Of a DNA stretch of 64,000 nucleotides, positions 63,921 to 64,000 are shown in pieces. The first letter of the stretch is position 1, and each line of letters starts with the position of its first letter. Position numbers and translations under genes: made by a program. Source of the DNA: Adiantum capillus-veneris (lineage: Eukaryota; Streptophyta; Polypodiopsida; Polypodiales; Pteridaceae); contig CM043971.1 of the NCBI GenBank assembly GCA_014529385.2, positions 91,313,340 to 91,377,339 on the forward strand, read 5' to 3'. The notes below the pieces were generated by a model. The model saw only the letters and a list, made by a program, of their open reading frames with translations, had not been told where the DNA came from and ran no database searches.

Positions 63921-64000
63921 AGTCAGAGCGAAAGTTTGCTTAAAGCACATGCCAACTATTTCTCAAAGGGTTGCCTAGCGAGCTACCTCCAGAAAGACTA
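63921..64000 (+). pseudogene. K: RT entry region, runs off the window
   Basis: The frame reads SERKFA, stop, and ends GLPSELPPERL, aligning with [11 protein letters not shown] and [11 protein letters not shown] of H. The element continues beyond the window. Confidence 0.8.

Noticed and set aside
63917-63930. TTGGAGTCAGAGCG after the T 3' LTR looks like a second primer-binding site, which would mean a tandem LTR-internal-LTR-internal array.
   Set aside because: The same bases continue the K reading frame (SLSKLESERKFA) across the insertion and align with the H protein, and GTTGG is duplicated on both sides of T. The likeness to TGGTATCAGAGC is a coincidence of the target site.

Overview
This window looks like intergenic DNA from a large, repeat-rich plant nuclear genome, and I found no host gene that I can defend. 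The retrotransposon families point to a land plant: Ty1/copia, chromodomain-bearing Ty3/gypsy, an Athila/Tat-like Ty3/gypsy, and two families of LINE. Long (CT)n microsatellites and a tRNA-derived SINE are also present. A fern or another large-genome non-flowering plant would fit, but the sequence alone does not fix the species. All element coding regions are broken by stops, frameshifts or deletions, so they are listed as pseudogenes.

Layout. 1-2464 holds no recognised gene, only a 111-bp tandem duplication. 2465-18720 is a three-layer nest: a LINE with ORF1, endonuclease, RT and zf-RVT (called LINE-A) is split by a chromodomain Ty3/gypsy element (G0, 5179-15792, target duplication TTGTC). 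G0 is itself split by a complete Athila/Tat-like element (element I, 6317-14653, target duplication ACCCC). 18721-21222 is unassigned. 21223-31153 is a cluster of 5'-truncated copies of a second LINE family (LINE-B). Every LINE-B start or end that I can place touches or lies close to a (CT)n tract. Four copies of a tRNA-derived SINE sit among them and share a short 3' sequence with the LINE. 31154-33354 is unassigned. 33360-39393 is a full-length Ty1/copia element with both LTRs. 39432-41418 is the 3' end of a minus-strand chromodomain gypsy element (family S).

41839-59401 is the deepest nest. A plus-strand gypsy element (G1) is split inside its integrase by a roughly 1.5-kb cassette that carries a gag capsid fragment. 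That fragment is split by a complete minus-strand gypsy element (H, 45710-56865, target duplication CGTCT). H has in turn received a solo LTR of family S (TTAGG), a solo LTR of its own family (CAGGA), and a CGTAC-rich MITE with a 10-bp target duplication. From 59402 to the end there are fragments of another G/H-type element (K), split by a short non-autonomous LTR element (T, 61644-63915).

The main biological signals are four. The first is a LINE/SINE pair tied to (CT)n microsatellites. The second is an extra coiled-coil/Ser-Gly ORF plus an inverted copy of its own RT in element I. The third is a recurrent AGCGTTTT-type motif in the transcribed leaders of different LTR families. The fourth is the set of exact target duplications, which lets the insertion order be read directly.
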